Assembly (NCBI RefSeq): GCF_017876655.1
Contig: NZ_JAGIOK010000001.1
Location: 3,038,001 to 3,102,000, forward strand
Reading direction: 5' to 3'
Length of the DNA stretch: 64,000 nt
Source: Microbacterium imperiale
Lineage (GTDB): Bacteria > Actinomycetota > Actinomycetes > Actinomycetales > Microbacteriaceae
The position numbers and the translations under genes were made by a program. Below are positions 17,590-26,038 of this stretch, piece by piece; positions within the stretch are counted from its first letter, which is position 1; each line of letters opens with the position of its first letter. The notes beneath the pieces were generated by a model. That model worked only from the letters and a program-made list of their open reading frames with translations. It did no database searches and was not told the origin of the DNA.

Positions 17590-17701
17590 CCGCATCAGCG
17601 TAGCGGCTCGCGGTGGTGCCGTAGTCTGGATGTCGGGGCGCATCAGGTCCCGGCATTCCGTTCTGCCCGCGAAAGCGCGGCCGTGACAGCGAGGTACGCA
17701 C

Positions 17702-18085
17702 ATGCCCACCGGCAAGGTCAGGTTCTACGACGACGAGAAGGGGTTCGGCTTCATCTCCGCAGATGACGGCCAGGACGTCTTCCTGCACGCCACGGCCCTC
17801 CCGGCGGGCACGACGTCGCTCAAGCCCGGCACCCGGCTCGAGTTCGGCGTCGCCGACGGCAAGCGCGGTCTGCAGGCTCTCGCCGTCCGTGTCCTCGAGG
17901 CGCCGGTGAGCTTGAGCAAGCGCAACCGCAAGCCCGCCGACGACATGGCGATCATCGTCGAGGACCTCGTGAAGCTCCTCGACGGCATCGGTGCCGATCT
18001 GCGCCGTGGCCGCTACCCCAGCTCGGGCCACGGCAAGAAGATCGCCGCGGTGCTGCGCAAGGTCGCCGATGACCTCGACGCCTGA
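17702..18085 (+). CDS. Cold shock protein with C-terminal extension
   Basis: 127 aa. Residues 1-65 are a cold shock domain with KGFGFISADDGQDVFLHA containing both RNP motifs. It is followed by about 60 extra residues (RKPADDMAIIVEDLVKLLDG, then HGKKIAAVLRKVADDLDA) that look helical and are absent from ordinary Csps. Extended Csp proteins paired with a DUF3027 gene are typical of actinobacteria. It probably binds RNA. The next gene starts inside its last codons, a 17-nt overlap, so the two are translationally linked. Confidence 0.9.
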   Translation: MPTGKVRFYDDEKGFGFISADDGQDVFLHATALPAGTTSLKPGTRLEFGVADGKRGLQALAVRVLEAPVSLSKRNRKPADDMAIIVEDLVKLLDGIGADLRRGRYPSSGHGKKIAAVLRKVADDLDA

Positions 18086-18767
18086 GTCGTTCGACGACGC
18101 GTCGTCGACCCCCGAGCCCGAGGCCGAGATCTCGAGCGCGCCCGCTCCGGATGAGCGGCTGCTGACCGCCCACGATCTGGCTCGCGCCGCGCTCGCCGAG
18201 GTGACCCCCGAGGCCACGGTCGGCGATCCCGTCGACTATGTCATCGAAGCCGACGGCGTCATCTCGCTGCGCTTCGCCAACCGTCTGCCCGGCTACCCGG
18301 GCTGGCTGTGGACCGTCAGCGTCGCGGTCGTGCCGGACTCCGAGCCGACCGTGCTCGAGGTCGAGCTGCTGCCCGCGACCGGAGCCCTGCTCGCACCCGA
18401 GTGGGTGCCGTGGGCGGTTCGCCTCGCCGAGTACCAGGCAGCTCAGGCGGCGGCCGAGGACGCCGGCGACGACGACCTCGATGACGACGAGCTCGACACC
18501 GACGACCTGGACGACGACGAGGACGACCTCGACGAGGACGACTCGGACGAGGACGGCTTCGACGGCGCGGCCACGGCCGTCACGCACGCGGGAGATGTCG
18601 ACGGCGTCGACATCGACGAACTCGATGCGGGCGACGAGGACGACGACTCGGACGACGAGGACGAAGACGACGAGGACGACGACTCGGACGAGGATGACTC
18701 GGATGACGAGGACGAGTTCGACGAGTCGGACGACCCGGCTCACGACGAGGCCCCGAACGAGCGCTGA
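18069..18767 (+). CDS. DUF3027 family protein with acidic tail
   Basis: 232 aa. The N-terminal 130 residues carry the DUF3027 core (DLARAALAEVTPEATVGDPV, FANRLPGYPGWLWTVSVAVV, LLPATGALLAPEWVPW). The C-terminal 90 residues are almost entirely Asp/Glu with Ser, an extreme acidic low-complexity tail. Function is unknown. The tight link to a Csp suggests RNA binding or ribosome-related work. The start is ATG 18069, inside the end of the Csp gene. A terminator follows. Confidence 0.88.
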   Translation: MTSTPESFDDASSTPEPEAEISSAPAPDERLLTAHDLARAALAEVTPEATVGDPVDYVIEADGVISLRFANRLPGYPGWLWTVSVAVVPDSEPTVLEVELLPATGALLAPEWVPWAVRLAEYQAAQAAAEDAGDDDLDDDELDTDDLDDDEDDLDEDDSDEDGFDGAATAVTHAGDVDGVDIDELDAGDEDDDSDDEDEDDEDDDSDEDDSDDEDEFDESDDPAHDEAPNER

Positions 18768-18791
18768 CCACTCACCTCCTGACGAACACAG

Positions 18792-18820
18792 AAGGGATGC
18801 CGCGCGGTGCGGCATCCCTT
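18792..18820. terminator. Terminator after DUF3027 gene
   Basis: A perfect 12-bp stem (18792-18803 with 18809-18820), 5-nt loop, and T-rich 3' edge. It lies between convergent DUF3027 and serC genes. Confidence 0.85.
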
Positions 18821-18842
18821 TCGTGTTTCGCGGTTCGAGGCG

Positions 18843-19964
<1,122 letters not shown>

Positions 19965-20088
19965 CTAGGGGTCGGCGCGCGGGCTCCCCGTGCCGCGGCG
20001 CCGGGGGTATGCCCCTGCGCTCCCGGCTGGTGTGTCGGTGCCAGCGGATAGGGTGGGAACCACTCCACTACGCACGACAAGGGCTGTG

Positions 20089-20787
20089 ATGACCGATCTC
20101 ATCGACACGACAGAGATGTATCTGCGCACCATCCTCGAACTCGAGGAAGAAGCGATCGTTCCGCTTCGCGCTCGCATCTCGGAGCGTCTCGGGCACTCCG
20201 GCCCGACGGTCTCGCAGACGGTCGGACGCATGGAGCGCGACGGCCTCGTCGTCGTCTCGGAGGACCGCTCGCTCGAACTCACCGACAGCGGCCGGCAGAA
20301 GGCCGTCGACGTCATGCGCAAGCACCGCCTCGCCGAGCGCCTGCTCAGCGACGTCATCGGCCTCGACTGGGCCTACGTCCACGAAGAGGCGTGCCGCTGG
20401 GAGCACGTGATGAGCGAGCTCGTCGAGCGCCGCCTCATCGAGCTGCTGGGCCACCCGACCGAGTCGCCCTACGGCAACCCGATCCCCGGGCTCGACCAGC
20501 TCGGCGATGTGCCGGCCCGAACCTTCGATGAGGGCGTCGTCGGCCTCGTGCGTCTGCTCAACGAGAGCGGTGGCCCGGTGCAGGGCACCGTGCGTCGCCT
20601 CGCCGAGCCCGCGCAGGTCGATCCCGAGCTGCTGCAGCAGCTGCGTGCCGCCGGCGTGATGCCGGGGCGCGACGGCACGTTCCAGTTCTCCGAGGGGTAC
20701 GTCCTCGTGCAGATGGCCGGCACCGACGAAGGTCTCGAGCTTCCGATCGAGGTCGCCTCGCACATCTTCCTCACGCGACGCGACTGA
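20089..20787 (+). CDS. Iron-dependent regulator, DtxR/IdeR family
   Basis: 232 aa. N-terminal winged helix (TTEMYLRTILELEEE, GPTVSQTVGRMERDGL), a dimerisation/metal domain, and a C-terminal SH3-like domain. Ligands match DtxR in both identity and numbering: Met10, His79, Glu83, His98, Cys102, Glu105 and His106. That set points to iron sensing (IdeR) rather than manganese (MntR). It represses iron uptake genes when iron is plentiful. No clear iron box was seen in its own upstream region. The start is ATG 20089, matching the DtxR numbering exactly. Confidence 0.94.
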   Translation: MTDLIDTTEMYLRTILELEEEAIVPLRARISERLGHSGPTVSQTVGRMERDGLVVVSEDRSLELTDSGRQKAVDVMRKHRLAERLLSDVIGLDWAYVHEEACRWEHVMSELVERRLIELLGHPTESPYGNPIPGLDQLGDVPARTFDEGVVGLVRLLNESGGPVQGTVRRLAEPAQVDPELLQQLRAAGVMPGRDGTFQFSEGYVLVQMAGTDEGLELPIEVASHIFLTRRD

Positions 20788-20836
20788 CGCCGTCGCCGGC
20801 CGAATCTGAGTGTCGGGTGGGCATGGCGACCAGAGC

Positions 20837-20865
20837 GTGACTTATTCGTTACCTTCGGGTAGCCT
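20837..20865 (+). promoter_or_regulatory. Possible promoter of M23 peptidase gene
   Basis: GTGACT (20837-20842) and TAGCCT (20860-20865) are spaced 17 bp. If used, the mRNA would have a 5' leader of about 145 nt before the TTG start, unlike the leaderless style common here. I searched this leader by eye for a c-di-AMP (ydaO) riboswitch, which precedes many actinobacterial wall hydrolases, and saw none of its conserved elements. Confidence 0.35.
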
Positions 20866-21016
20866 CGAGAAGTCTTTAGGCGAGAAGCCCGCCCGAGACC
20901 GCTGCGTGGATTGCCTCTTCGGCTCGTCGTCCACACGGTGACACCCGAACGTCGCGTGAATCATCGCGCAGTATCGACGAGCCAGCGCGTCAGCGCGGAG
21001 GCGCCGGAGGACTGAT

Positions 21017-21922
21017 TTGGCTGAACACAACGATTCGTCCGTGGACGTACCCGAGGTCGACGCGACGAATCCCGACCACACCGGTCGCGCGCTCAACGCC
21101 CGGCGGCGGTTCCCGATGGCGAAGAAGCAGAGCCGAGAGCTCGCTACCGCTGACAACCGCGCCACACGTCGTCGCCGCGGCACCGTGCACCCCGTCCGCA
21201 GCACGTTCACCGTTGCGGCCGTGGTCGGTCTCGTGGCGACCGTCGCGATCCCGGCATTCGCCGCTGTGCGCAGCACGTCGGCCGAAGCGATGACGCTGCA
21301 GCAGGTGGCCGCCGACAACGCGCAGTCGCTCGTGGTCGGATCCGAGTCGACGCCCGCCGCGCTCGACCGCAGCGGCTTCACGGCGACCACGCCGGAGGAG
21401 ATCCAGAAGAAGAAGGACGAGGAGGCCGCCGCCAAGGCTGCCGCCGAAGCCCTCGCGAACCGCATCTCCGCGAGCAGCTCGACCGCATCCTCGTCCACCG
21501 TGAACAACTCCATCCCGCTCGTCGCGCCCGGCTCGGGCCTCGTGCGTCGTCCGCTGATGTCGTTCAACAACTTCGGCACCCCGTACGCCGGTCACCGCGG
21601 CACCGACTACATGGCCGACCGCGGCACGCCGATCTACTCGGTCGCCGACGGCACCGTCGTGGCATCGAGCGAGAGCGGTCCCGGCTGGGGCGTCTACGTC
21701 AAGGTCGCGCACAACATCAACGGCACGAACGTGACGAGCCTGTACGCCCACATGGACTGGGGCACGCGCGCCGTCCAGGTCGGCGACACGGTCTCGGCCG
21801 GTCAGCTGCTGGGCCAAGTCGGCGACACGGGGCGCGCGTTCGGAACGCACCTGCACCTCGAGATCGTCATCGACGGCACGTACGTCAACGCCGAGTCCTG
21901 GCTCGTCGCGAACGCCGGCTGA
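21017..21922 (+). CDS. Secreted M23 (LytM-type) metallopeptidase
   Basis: 301 aa from a TTG that is fixed by GGAGG six bases upstream. Order: a charged, Arg-rich cytoplasmic segment of about 58 residues, one membrane/signal helix (TFTVAAVVGLVATVAIPAFA), a helical linker (EEIQKKKDEEAAAKAAAEAL), and an M23 domain (about 185-300). Zinc ligands and catalytic His are visible in YAGHRGTDYMADRGTP and GTHLHLEIVIDG; YAHMDWG is the conserved turn. It should cut peptidoglycan cross-bridges outside the cell, or activate another hydrolase. All catalytic residues are present. Confidence 0.92.
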   Translation: MAEHNDSSVDVPEVDATNPDHTGRALNARRRFPMAKKQSRELATADNRATRRRRGTVHPVRSTFTVAAVVGLVATVAIPAFAAVRSTSAEAMTLQQVAADNAQSLVVGSESTPAALDRSGFTATTPEEIQKKKDEEAAAKAAAEALANRISASSSTASSSTVNNSIPLVAPGSGLVRRPLMSFNNFGTPYAGHRGTDYMADRGTPIYSVADGTVVASSESGPGWGVYVKVAHNINGTNVTSLYAHMDWGTRAVQVGDTVSAGQLLGQVGDTGRAFGTHLHLEIVIDGTYVNAESWLVANAG

Positions 21923-22014
21923 CGACACGCGTCATCCGTTCACCTTCCGTCGACCTTCATGGCGCGGGGGTGGGTTACCCTGATCCCGACGCTCGCGCAC
22001 GCCGAGGGGGAGCC

Positions 22015-22137
22015 ATGGGACAACTGCCACGCATTCGAACCGTGAATGCGATCGGTCGCTACGTCCTGCGGCATCACGTGCACCACTGCGGCCTCGGCCG
22101 TGAATCAAGGCGCTGTCTTCATGACGGCGCCTTTTTT
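22015..22137 (+). ncRNA. Candidate leader peptide/attenuator or small RNA
   Basis: This fills most of the 306-bp gap between the M23 and HNH genes. An ATG at 22015 has a GGGGGAG ribosome binding site and opens a frame beginning MGQLPRIRTVNAIGRYV and then RHHVHHCGLG. Two hairpins are readable inside it (GCATTC/GAATGC and CGGCC/GGCCG). It then runs into an intrinsic terminator at 22107-22137. The frame reads through the terminator and ends at 22260 inside the HNH gene. It could be a translated leader controlling HNH expression or an untranslated RNA. Confidence 0.4.
22107..22137 (+). terminator. Intrinsic terminator upstream of HNH gene
   Basis: An 11-bp stem with one G-U pair (22107-22117 with 22123-22133), a 5-nt loop and six T residues. 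It is the most classical rho-independent terminator in the window. It lies 185 bp after the M23 stop and 91 bp before the HNH start. Confidence 0.85.
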
Positions 22138-22228
22138 CGTGTCCGGACCCGTTCCGCCCGCTCGGTGCGCGCGGCGTCGATGATCGAACATCCGCTGAAG
22201 CCGTCAGGGCAGTTCGTGAGGACAGGTA

Positions 22229-22726
22229 ATGCGCACTCTGGTACTGAACGCCGGGTATGAGCCACTCGCCGTGGTGTCGTTCCGCCGGGCACTCCTGCTC
22301 GTGTTGAACGACAAGGCGACGATCGTCGAGCACGTCGTGCACGATCCCGTCGTGGGGATCGACGGGATCTACGAACGCCCGGCGGTGATCGTGCTGACCC
22401 GGTACGTGCGCATCCCCAGCGCACGGCGGGTGCCCGTGACGCGGCGCGGAGTGCTGCGCCGCGACGGTCACCGCTGCGCGTATTGCGGGAAGGCGGCGGC
22501 GACCATCGACCACGTCCTGCCGCGTTCGCGCGGAGGCAGCAACTCGTGGGAGAACCTCGTCGCGTGCTGCTTGCGGTGCAACAACCACAAGAGCGACCAC
22601 ACCCCGCAGGAGATGGGGTGGGAGCTGCGGTGGGCGCCGAAGCCGCCGCGCGGCCCGCAGTGGACGGTGCGCGGCACCGAGCGCACCGATCCGACGTGGG
22701 AGCCCTACCTGGGCCTTGCCGCCTGA
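22229..22726 (+). CDS. HNH endonuclease family protein
   Basis: 165 aa. The N-terminal half (MRTLVLNAGYEPLAVVSFRR) is conserved in actinobacterial HNH proteins of unknown role. The HNH core is complete: two zinc CxxC pairs (CAYC and CLRC), the catalytic His in TIDHVLPRSRGG, the Asn in WENLVACC and the last His in NNHKSDHTP. It should cut DNA with a divalent metal. A GAGG site lies before the ATG. Its neighbours give no clear context; the upstream terminator suggests that expression is controlled by attenuation. Confidence 0.88.
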   Translation: MRTLVLNAGYEPLAVVSFRRALLLVLNDKATIVEHVVHDPVVGIDGIYERPAVIVLTRYVRIPSARRVPVTRRGVLRRDGHRCAYCGKAAATIDHVLPRSRGGSNSWENLVACCLRCNNHKSDHTPQEMGWELRWAPKPPRGPQWTVRGTERTDPTWEPYLGLAA

Positions 22727-22854
22727 GCGCGCTGACGTCGCGGCAGCACGTATACGCCGCGTCCGACCGTGTCCACCCCCTGAGGTGACGCTCACGCGCC
22801 TGCTTATCGTGCGCGCGACGACGAGCGCCGCCCGTCGGTCACCGACGGGGGAGG

Positions 22855-23664
22855 ATGACGATGACGATGAGATCGGTCGCCGATCAGAGCGTGCGCGAGC
22901 TCGGGGGACGCATGAGCGTTCTCGTCCGGCAGCGCGATGATCACGTCGAGTTGGACTCGCTGCTCGATCGCCTCGCGTTGTCATCGCATGAGGAGCAGCT
23001 GCCCGTCCTCCTCGATCTCTACCGGCTGGTCTTCCCGCATGCGTTCGCCGAAGAGTCCGTGCTGTGGCCCCTCATGCGGCGTGTGCTGCCCGATGGCGAG
23101 CAGCTCACGCTGCAAGTCGAGCAGGAGCATCAAGAGGTCAACGAGCTCGTCACCCGTCTCGAGCATCTGGAGCGGGGAACGCCCGAGCGCGAGGCGGCGC
23201 TCGGGCGTCTCGCGGAGGTGTTGCGCGAGGACGTCCGCGATGAGGAGGACGAGCTCTTCCCCCGCCTGCAGGAACGCGTGTCGGCGCGACAGCTGCGGAT
23301 GCTCGGCCTGGCGTGGGAGATCGTGCGTCGGGTGGCCCCGACGAGAGCGCACCCGATCGTCGCCCGGCGGCCGCCGGGGAATGTGCTCGCGGCGCTTCCG
23401 CTGTCGGTTCTCGACCGGTCACGCGATCGCCTCGACGCTGCCCGGTTCGCCCGAGGTGCCACCGATGGATCTCTCCATGCGCTCAGCGAAGGACTGTCGC
23501 GTGTCTCGCACGCCGTCGAGCGCCTGCCGATCATGCGGCGGGGCGAAGACCCGTCCACCAGCCGCGGAGCCGGCGGGAGGTCCGCGCCGGTCGTCGTCGT
23601 GATCTTCGCGCTCGGCGCGGTCGGCGCGGTCGTCGCGGCTGGGCTGGCGCGGCGGCGTCTCTGA
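22855..23664 (+). CDS. Hemerythrin HHE domain protein with membrane anchor
   Basis: 269 aa. The N-terminal 150 residues form a hemerythrin-type helical bundle with iron-binding His/Glu spaced as expected: QRDDHVELDSLLDRL, FPHAFAEESVLWPLM, EQEHQEVNELVTRLEHL and VRDEEDELFPRLQERV. A basic, low-complexity linker follows, then a C-terminal membrane helix (PVVVVIFALGAVGAVVAAGL) with an RRRL end. Such proteins bind oxygen, NO or iron, or respond to oxidative stress. GGAGG precedes the ATG. The three Met codons at the start leave its exact position uncertain by up to four residues. Confidence 0.85.
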   Translation: MTMTMRSVADQSVRELGGRMSVLVRQRDDHVELDSLLDRLALSSHEEQLPVLLDLYRLVFPHAFAEESVLWPLMRRVLPDGEQLTLQVEQEHQEVNELVTRLEHLERGTPEREAALGRLAEVLREDVRDEEDELFPRLQERVSARQLRMLGLAWEIVRRVAPTRAHPIVARRPPGNVLAALPLSVLDRSRDRLDAARFARGATDGSLHALSEGLSRVSHAVERLPIMRRGEDPSTSRGAGGRSAPVVVVIFALGAVGAVVAAGLARRRL

Positions 23665-23722
23665 CAGCTGACGCGCCCGGCCGCGCGGATGTCGGAAGTC
23701 GGTCGTATCTTCGATCTCGACG

Positions 23723-23751
23723 TTGATGGACTAGAACGTATGTTCTACCCT
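23723..23751 (+). promoter_or_regulatory. SOS (LexA) box within imuA' promoter
   Basis: TAGAAC-GTAT-GTTCTA at 23732-23747 fits the actinobacterial SOS box core GAAC-N4-GTTC with perfect arms. It occupies the spacer between TTGATG (23723-23728) and TACCCT (23746-23751) and overlaps the -10. The GTG of imuA' lies 6 nt beyond the -10. LexA binding should shut off the whole cassette until DNA damage. Confidence 0.9.
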
Positions 23752-23757
23752 TGATGA

Positions 23758-24495
23758 GTGAGGTCGATCATGCGCAACCCTGCTGCCGCCGAGGACGTGC
23801 AGCGACTGCGCGCGCAGATGGAACGGATGCAGGGGCGCCGCCTCGACGCTCCCGTGCTGCCGACCCATCCGGCTCTGGCGAATCTGCTCCCGGGGCGGGG
23901 GCTGCGTCCGGGGACGGCCTATTCTCTCGGCTCGTCCTCCTCGCTGCTGTTCGCGCTGCTGGCTCAGCCGTCGCAGACCGGGTCGTGGTGCGGGGTCGTC
24001 GGCATGCCCGGGTTCGGCGCCGAGGCCGCCGAGCGGGCGGGCGTCGACCTGTCGCGGGTCGTGCTGATCCCCGACCCCGGGCCGCGGTGGCTCGCGGTGA
24101 CGGCGACGATCGCCGATGTCCTCCCGGTGATCGCGGTGCGGCCGCCCGAACGGGCGAAGGACTCCGACATCGCCAAGCTCGCCGCCCGCCTCCGCGACCG
24201 CGGTGCGGTGCTGCTCGTGCAGGGGCCGTGGCCGCAGACCGAGGCGATGCTCGATGTGACCGACCCGCGCTGGTCGGGCCTGGGCGACGGTGACGGCTAC
24301 CTCAGCGACCGGGAACTGACCGTCACCGTGTCGAGCCGGCGCTTCCCCGTGCCCCGATCGGCGCGGATGCTGCTGCCGGCACCCGACGGTGCCCTCTCGG
24401 CCGCTCCGCAGCACCAGCACGGCGGACGCATGGCTCCGGTGCCGTTCGAGGAGCAGCCGCTGGTCGAGCCGATCCCGATGCGGCGGGCGGTCTGA
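23758..24495 (+). CDS. ImuA'-like mutasome protein (RecA-like)
   Basis: 245 aa. The protein fits the ImuA' type found upstream of imuB in actinobacteria: a RecA-related fold with PALANLLPGRGLRPGTAYSL, WCGVVGMPGFGAEAAERAGV and LIPDPGPRWLAVTATIADVL. A classical Walker A (GxxxxGKT) is not visible, which is normal for this family. It probably bridges ImuB and DnaE2 at damaged forks. GTG 23758 is taken as start because it lies 6 nt after the -10; ATG 23770 is an alternative. The next gene starts 1 nt after its stop. Confidence 0.82.
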   Translation: MRSIMRNPAAAEDVQRLRAQMERMQGRRLDAPVLPTHPALANLLPGRGLRPGTAYSLGSSSSLLFALLAQPSQTGSWCGVVGMPGFGAEAAERAGVDLSRVVLIPDPGPRWLAVTATIADVLPVIAVRPPERAKDSDIAKLAARLRDRGAVLLVQGPWPQTEAMLDVTDPRWSGLGDGDGYLSDRELTVTVSSRRFPVPRSARMLLPAPDGALSAAPQHQHGGRMAPVPFEEQPLVEPIPMRRAV

Positions 24496-24496
24496 C

Positions 24497-26038
24497 GTGG
24501 CCGAATCGACATCGCGCGCGCCCGTCCGCAGCCTCGTGGTGTGGGTGCCCGACTGGCCGGTCGTGGCGCTCGTCCGTGAGAGCGGCGGGAACCCGGGCGA
24601 GCCGATCGCCGTGTTCGACAAGGGGGTGGTCGTGGCCTGCTCGCCCGCGGCCCGCGCCGACGGAGTCGCCCGGGGGCAGCGTCGGCGCGATGCCCAGGCG
24701 CGGTGCCCGGCGCTGCGTGTGGCCGATGCCGACGCCGCCCGTGACCACCGGCAGTTCTCGCCGATCGTGGCGCGTCTGGAAGAGATGGCACCGGGCGTGC
24801 AGGTCCTCGAAGCGGGGCTGTGCGCGCTGCGGGTTCGGGGGCCGGCCCGCTTCTACGGTGGCGAGACCGAGGCCGCCGGCGCTCTGCTCGCCGCCGTCAC
24901 CGAGGGCGACCTCGATGCCCGGGTCGGTGTCGCCGACGGTCCGTTCACCGCGCAGCAGGCGGCGCGCATGAGCACCCGGGCCGACCGGCCCATCCGGGTG
25001 GTCGACGCGGGCCGCTCGGCCGAGTTCCTCGCGCCGCTGACGATCGCCGTGCTCGAGGACGAGACGGTCGACCTCTTCGCGCGGCTCGGCGTTCAGACGC
25101 TCGGAGACCTGGCCGCGATCGAGCCCGAACGGCTGGTCGAGCGCTTCGGCACCCGCGGCGCCCGGTTGCACGCCCTCGCCGCCGGCGCCGACTCCCGCCC
25201 CGTCACCCCGCGGACGCCGCCGCCCGAGCTGCACCGCGAGGTGGCCTTCGAGCCGCCCCTCGAGCTCGCCGACCAGGTTGCGTTCGGCATGCGGGTCGCG
25301 GCCGAGGAGTTCATCGCCGGCCTCGGCGCCGTCGACCTGGTGTGCACCGAGCTGCGCGTCATCCTCACCGGCGACCGCGGTGAGACGAGCAACCGGGTGT
25401 GGCTGCATCCGGGCACCTTCGACGCCGCCGCCGTGGTCGACCGGGTGCGGTGGCAGCTCGCTGAGAGCGGCAAGCTCACCAGCGGTGTCGCGCGGGTGAA
25501 GATCGAGCCCGAAGCGGTGGATGCGGCATCCCATCATGCGGTCTCGCTCTTCGGGTCGGGTCCCGAGCAGCGGGTGCACCACGCTCTGTCGCGCGTGCAG
25601 GCGATGCTCGGGCATCGCGGCGTCGTCACGCCTGTCGTGGGCGGTGGGCGCTGGCTCACCGAGCGGCAGGTGCTCGTTCCCTGGGGTGATCGCCCCGTCA
25701 CGAGCGACCGGGGCCGGCCGTGGCCGGGAAGTCTGCCCGATCCACTGCCGTCGACGGTGTTCGAGCGGGCGCTGCCCCTCGCGGTGATCGACCGTGAGGG
25801 CGACATGGTGGCCGTCGACGGTCGAGGCGAGCTGACCGCGACCCCCACGGCGCTCGTGTCGGCGAACGGCTCGCGGGGTATCCGGTCGTGGGCCGGTCCC
25901 TGGCCGGTGATCGAGCGCGAGTGGGATGCCACGCGCGCGCGGCGCGCCTACCGCTTCCAGATGGTCGATGCCACGCAGACGGCCTGGCTGCTCGTGTGCG
26001 ACGGCGGCGAATGGCTGGCCGAGGGGCGGTACGACTGA
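24497..26038 (+). CDS. imuB: ImuB, Y-family polymerase-like protein
   Basis: 513 aa, GTG start directly after the imuA' stop. It has the Y-family palm/finger outline (LVVWVPDWPVVALVRE; ARADGVARGQRRRDAQARCP; VLEAGLCALRVRGPARFYGG), a helix-hairpin-helix region (LGDLAAIEPERLVERFGTRG) and a little-finger part. The catalytic acidic residues of active polymerases are not evident, as expected for ImuB, which acts as a clamp-binding adaptor for DnaE2. Its stop overlaps the dnaE2 start (TGATG). Confidence 0.9.
   Translation: MAESTSRAPVRSLVVWVPDWPVVALVRESGGNPGEPIAVFDKGVVVACSPAARADGVARGQRRRDAQARCPALRVADADAARDHRQFSPIVARLEEMAPGVQVLEAGLCALRVRGPARFYGGETEAAGALLAAVTEGDLDARVGVADGPFTAQQAARMSTRADRPIRVVDAGRSAEFLAPLTIAVLEDETVDLFARLGVQTLGDLAAIEPERLVERFGTRGARLHALAAGADSRPVTPRTPPPELHREVAFEPPLELADQVAFGMRVAAEEFIAGLGAVDLVCTELRVILTGDRGETSNRVWLHPGTFDAAAVVDRVRWQLAESGKLTSGVARVKIEPEAVDAASHHAVSLFGSGPEQRVHHALSRVQAMLGHRGVVTPVVGGGRWLTERQVLVPWGDRPVTSDRGRPWPGSLPDPLPSTVFERALPLAVIDREGDMVAVDGRGELTATPTALVSANGSRGIRSWAGPWPVIEREWDATRARRAYRFQMVDATQTAWLLVCDGGEWLAEGRYD

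Noticed and set aside
18461..18760. Asp/Glu codon repeats in the DUF3027 gene as a tandem repeat array
   Set aside because: The repetition follows from the acidic protein tail; no exact repeat unit or spacing is kept.
20788..21016. Possible c-di-AMP riboswitch before the M23 peptidase
   Set aside because: The conserved ydaO-type elements could not be found by eye; only a weak promoter is reported.
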